From Dyadobacter fanqingshengii (lineage in GTDB: Bacteria > Bacteroidota > Bacteroidia > Cytophagales > Spirosomataceae): a stretch of 64,000 nt of DNA. The position numbers and the translations under genes were made by a program. Under the pieces are notes generated by a model. It saw only the letters and a list, made by a program, of their open reading frames with translations, was not told the origin of the DNA and searched no databases. Below, one piece after another: positions 61,064 through 64,000 of this stretch. Positions within the stretch are counted from its first letter, which is position 1. Each line of letters starts with the position of its first letter. Location of the stretch: NCBI RefSeq assembly GCF_023822005.2, contig NZ_CP098806.1:2232001-2296000 (forward strand), given 5' to 3'.

Positions 61064-62569
61064 ATGATTGCAGATAAGTCAAGATTTATTCCGAGGGTTT
61101 GCTACGAGATTTTTGTCCGTTCATTTTGTGACTCGAATGGCGATGGGATTGGTGATTTAAATGGCATCATTTCTAAACTCGATTATCTGTCCGATCTGGG
61201 CATAGAGGCAATCTGGCTCACGCCGATCCATCCTTCGCCCAGTTATCATAAATACGATGTAACAGATTATTACGCCATTGAACCCGAATTTGGAACAATG
61301 GATGACTTCAAAAAACTGCTCGAAGGTGCGCACGAGCGGGGCATTGAAATTTACCTGGACCTGATCATTAACCATACCAGCACCCTGCATCCGTGGTTTT
61401 CCGAAGCACGAAAAAACAATGCGAATGCTTACCGCGAATTTTACTGGTGGATGACGCCGCCACAAATCGAAGCATTAGGCATTTCTACAAGGGAAACTTC
61501 GGACGATTCGCAAGTCGTTTATCCCTGGCACCAAAATCTCGAAGATCCTGAAAAATATTACGGCCTTTTTTTCGTAGGCATGCCGGACCTTAATTATCAT
61601 TCCGAGGCCTTGCGCGCCGAGTTAAAAAAGATTTTGCGATTTTGGCTCGTTGACGTCGGTGTGGACGGTTTCCGGCTCGACGCCGCCCGGCACGTCTACC
61701 CGGAATGGGAGAAACATTTGAGCGTCGAATTCTGGCAATATTTTTCAAAGCTGGTGCAGGACATTAAGCCTGAAGCATTTACGGTCGGAGAAGTTTGGGC
61801 CGAAACGGAGGAAGTTGCGCCTTATTTCCGATATCTGGACGCAACTTTTCATTTTGATCTCAGCTTCGCCCTGCAACGCATGTTAATTGGTGAGCGGGAT
61901 GAGGATATTGTTGAAAAGTTACAGGCGAGTTATGCGGTTTTTGAAAAATACAACCCGCTGTTCGTGGACGCGATCATGCTCACAAACCACGATCAGGACC
62001 GCATTGCGAGCGTTACCGGCAATCAGAAAGCAAAGATCAAAATGGCCGCCAGCATTCTGCTGACCTTGCCGGGACAGCCGTACATTTATTATGGTGAAGA
62101 AATTGGCATGCTCGGCACCAAGCCCGACCCCTACATCAGGGAGCCGTTTATCTGGTCCGGGGATGCGGAAAACAGCTGCACTGCGAGCTGGATTGATGCG
62201 CAATTTTCAAAATCAGAAACCATTGCACCCTTATCCGTACAAACCGAAGATCCGGATTCTGTTTTTAATCATTATAAAACATTGATAAACTTGCGGAAAT
62301 CCGAACCCGCGCTGAGCCAGATCTTTGCACCAAACCTGCATCGCGTGTGCCTGCAAGACGATCAGATGCTCTCTTATTTCCGGCCACATGTGGATAAATC
62401 GCTGGTTATCATTCACAATTTGAGCAGTTACGACAAGCCCATTCTGATGCCGGAAGACAAGTCAGCATTCACGCACATTCTTTTTTCCACAGACCCGCAG
62501 CATTCCGGCACATTACAAACCATGCAGCTCGCGCCGCATTCGAGCCTTATCCTTGCTTCTCATTCCTGA
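61064..62569 (+). CDS. GH13 alpha-glucosidase/alpha-amylase-family enzyme
   Basis: A 501-residue cytoplasmic GH13 enzyme (no signal peptide). Features are a Ca-binding-type loop DSNGDGIGDL near residues 23-32, LTPIHPSPSYHKYDVTDY, LDLIINHTS, the nucleophile Asp in VDGFRLDAARHVY, the acid/base Glu in FTVGEVWAET, and the third Asp in LTNHDQDRIAS, followed by a C-terminal beta domain. It fits oligo-1,6-glucosidase, trehalose synthase-like or alpha-amylase subgroups; sequence alone leaves this open. It follows maf in the same orientation. Confidence 0.9.
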   Translation: MIADKSRFIPRVCYEIFVRSFCDSNGDGIGDLNGIISKLDYLSDLGIEAIWLTPIHPSPSYHKYDVTDYYAIEPEFGTMDDFKKLLEGAHERGIEIYLDLIINHTSTLHPWFSEARKNNANAYREFYWWMTPPQIEALGISTRETSDDSQVVYPWHQNLEDPEKYYGLFFVGMPDLNYHSEALRAELKKILRFWLVDVGVDGFRLDAARHVYPEWEKHLSVEFWQYFSKLVQDIKPEAFTVGEVWAETEEVAPYFRYLDATFHFDLSFALQRMLIGERDEDIVEKLQASYAVFEKYNPLFVDAIMLTNHDQDRIASVTGNQKAKIKMAASILLTLPGQPYIYYGEEIGMLGTKPDPYIREPFIWSGDAENSCTASWIDAQFSKSETIAPLSVQTEDPDSVFNHYKTLINLRKSEPALSQIFAPNLHRVCLQDDQMLSYFRPHVDKSLVIIHNLSSYDKPILMPEDKSAFTHILFSTDPQHSGTLQTMQLAPHSSLILASHS

Positions 62570-62647
62570 AATTTAGACAGTAGGTTGCAGTGCATTCGCT
62601 TCTTTAATTCCATAATAAGGTTTTCTATCTAAATAAACGCTGGAATC

Positions 62648-63661
62648 ATGAAGCTCTGCAAGCACGTTCTGCCTTTTCTTTTACTGCTTTCATCCATCAG
62701 TTTTGCCCAAAAATCTTATCCTACCATGGGCAAGATCATCTACGAGGATCCGGCGTTTGAGAAGTTGCTTGCAAAAGATGCGAAAATCGAAGTGCTCGCT
62801 TCGGGTTTTGAATGGTCCGAAGGGCCGGTCTGGGTGAAGGATAGCAGCTTTTTACTGTTTTCCGATGTTCCCAAAAACAGAATTTACAAATGGGATGAAA
62901 AAAGTGGCCTATCCGTTTTCCTGGAACCTTCAGGCTACACAGGCAGGGGCGTTTACAGCGATGAGCCAGGCAGCAATGGCCTGATTATCGACAGCAAAGG
63001 CCGGCTCGTTTCCTGCGAGCACGGCGACCGGCGCATTTCGGCCGTATCATTAAAAGTAGGGGGAAAAATAACGCTGGCAGACCATTTCGAGGGCAAAAGG
63101 TTCAACAGCCCAAATGATGTTACAGAGCATGCTAACGGCAGTTATTATTTCACTGATCCGCCGTATGGAATGGCCAAAAAGCACAATGATCCAAGCAGGG
63201 AAACAAAGCAATTTGGCGTTTACCGCATCTCAAAAGACGGGAAAGTAAGTTTGCAGATCCCGGATCTCACCAGACCAAACGGATTGGCTTTTTCTCCCGA
63301 TGGAAAAATCCTCTACATTGCCCAATCCGATCCCGAAAAAGCAGTGATCATGGCCTATAATGTGGATGAAAATGGAAGTGTTGCAGGAAAAGGGAGACTC
63401 ATTTACGATGCAACACCCATGCTAAAAACTGGAAAACAAGGCTTGCCGGACGGCTTAAAAATAGATAAGGAAGGCAATTTGTGGTCATCCGGCCCCGGCG
63501 GAATGCTGGTTATAACACCGGCCGGGAAGTTATTAGGCAGAATCGAAATGGGTGAACTGACGTCCAATTGTGCCTGGGGAAATGATGGTTCTACATTATA
63601 TATGACCGTGGACGGTTATGTATGCAGGGTGAGAACCAACACCAAAGGCGCAGGTTGGTAA
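62648..63661 (+). CDS. SMP-30/gluconolactonase/LRE-family exported lactonase-like protein
   Basis: A 337-residue secreted beta-propeller (signal MKLCKHVLPFLLLLSSISFAQ). Family motifs are ASGFEWSEGPVWVKDSS (metal Glu), GSNGLIIDSKGRLVSCEHG, FNSPNDVTEHANGSYYFTDPPYG with Asn/Asp ligands, and RPNGLAFSPDGKILYIAQSD, GLPDGLKIDKEGN. It probably opens a sugar lactone in the periplasm. The substrate is unknown. It stands apart from the GH13 gene, with a 78-base gap. Confidence 0.9.
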   Translation: MKLCKHVLPFLLLLSSISFAQKSYPTMGKIIYEDPAFEKLLAKDAKIEVLASGFEWSEGPVWVKDSSFLLFSDVPKNRIYKWDEKSGLSVFLEPSGYTGRGVYSDEPGSNGLIIDSKGRLVSCEHGDRRISAVSLKVGGKITLADHFEGKRFNSPNDVTEHANGSYYFTDPPYGMAKKHNDPSRETKQFGVYRISKDGKVSLQIPDLTRPNGLAFSPDGKILYIAQSDPEKAVIMAYNVDENGSVAGKGRLIYDATPMLKTGKQGLPDGLKIDKEGNLWSSGPGGMLVITPAGKLLGRIEMGELTSNCAWGNDGSTLYMTVDGYVCRVRTNTKGAGW

Positions 63662-64000
63662 TCAGCGGTCGGCAACCCTCCTAACCGATCTCAAATCGTT
63701 TTCAACATCCCTTTTTACAGAAACCCAATTGGTTTTTCCGTTGCGGTAAATGTTGGTATATGCCCGATAGAGCACCAGCTGATCCGCACTGATCCTGTCC
63801 AATTGATCTGCCAAAACGCCCTTCTGCGCAGATTTGGCTGTTCTGTATTCATTGATCAACACATTATAGCGGTTTTCCAGGTTGTCCAGCTCATACAAAA
63901 CCACTTCCCCGAGCTTGTCCATTTCCTGATATTGCGCAATAAGCTGCTGATTGTAATCTGCGGTTCCGGGCGAACCGGCATTTTGCGAATCATTGCGGGG
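63662..64000 (-). CDS. Hypothetical protein, C-terminal part (cut by window edge)
   Basis: The minus strand is open from the stop at 63662 to the window end, with no stop in frame before the Met at 63922 (QQLIAQYQEMDKLGEVV). The C-terminal ~110 residues are helical and charged (LDNLENRYNVLINEYRTAKS, VLADQLDRISADQLVLYRAY). Unrecognised. It converges with the SMP-30 gene, directly abutting its stop. Confidence 0.6.
   Translation of the reverse strand, partial: PRNDSQNAGSPGTADYNQQLIAQYQEMDKLGEVVLYELDNLENRYNVLINEYRTAKSAQKGVLADQLDRISADQLVLYRAYTNIYRNGKTNWVSVKRDVENDLRSVRRVADR

Overview
The window comes from a Bacteroidota chromosome, most likely a Cytophagales/Spirosomaceae member close to Dyadobacter (inference from gene content; no search was run). 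Signs of this are a SusC/SusD pair, a GLPGLI-family protein beside an outer-membrane beta-barrel receptor, a Nudix-type AraR regulator, DUF2851, Bacteroidetes-type mob/tra genes, and TAnnTTTG promoter elements with few Shine-Dalgarno sites.

Bases 1-10560 are a decayed, mobilizable integrative element. After the end of a polysaccharide deacetylase gene come a broken MobC/TraG-type coupling ATPase, an apparently intact relaxase and its accessory protein, a strong nested hairpin that is a good oriT candidate, a Toprim primase with a cysteine-less zinc-finger region, a RadC/JAB protein, TraE (DUF4134) with its upstream partner, a frameshifted helix-turn-helix gene, and a tyrosine integrase. The integrase faces the 3' end of ssrA (tmRNA, 10563-10931, minus strand). 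Two copies of the tmRNA 3'-end core, each followed by its own terminator, lie between integrase and ssrA and record integration history. The rest of the tra operon is absent and several genes are pseudogenes, so the element is probably not self-transmissible.

Bases 11.1-37.7 kb are ordinary chromosome: an orphan susC-susD operon, hemF, menC, lpxK, a porin-like protein, miaE, a lone AddB-like nuclease with Fe-S cysteines, a PLP ammonia-lyase/racemase, an OmpA-type lipoprotein, GLPGLI plus receptor, a phosphodiesterase, an M28 peptidase, a MerR regulator, an acyltransferase and a lipoprotein esterase.

Bases 38.0-45.5 kb hold the most unusual locus: a five-gene plus-strand operon encoding a MoeY/Rv1355c-type protein (E1-like adenylating domain fused to a nitroreductase-like domain), a translationally coupled GNAT-like protein, a 7TMR-DISM histidine kinase, a REC-histidine kinase hybrid and a single-domain response regulator. 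A divergent response regulator closely related to the hybrid's REC domain faces it. This looks like small-molecule synthesis or modification wired to its own two-component network.

Bases 46.2-51.1 kb are an L-arabinose locus (araR, then araB-araA-araD) with a perfect inverted repeat overlapping the promoter in front of araB. The remainder (51.4-64 kb) has an exo/endonuclease-phosphatase protein, mtgA, DUF2851, a CCA-adding enzyme, a TumE-like toxin-antitoxin pair, amn with a truncated globin, a solo HsdR_N protein, a marR-yceI operon with a palindromic operator candidate, maf, a GH13 enzyme and an SMP-30 family protein. No CRISPR arrays, tRNAs or rRNAs were seen.
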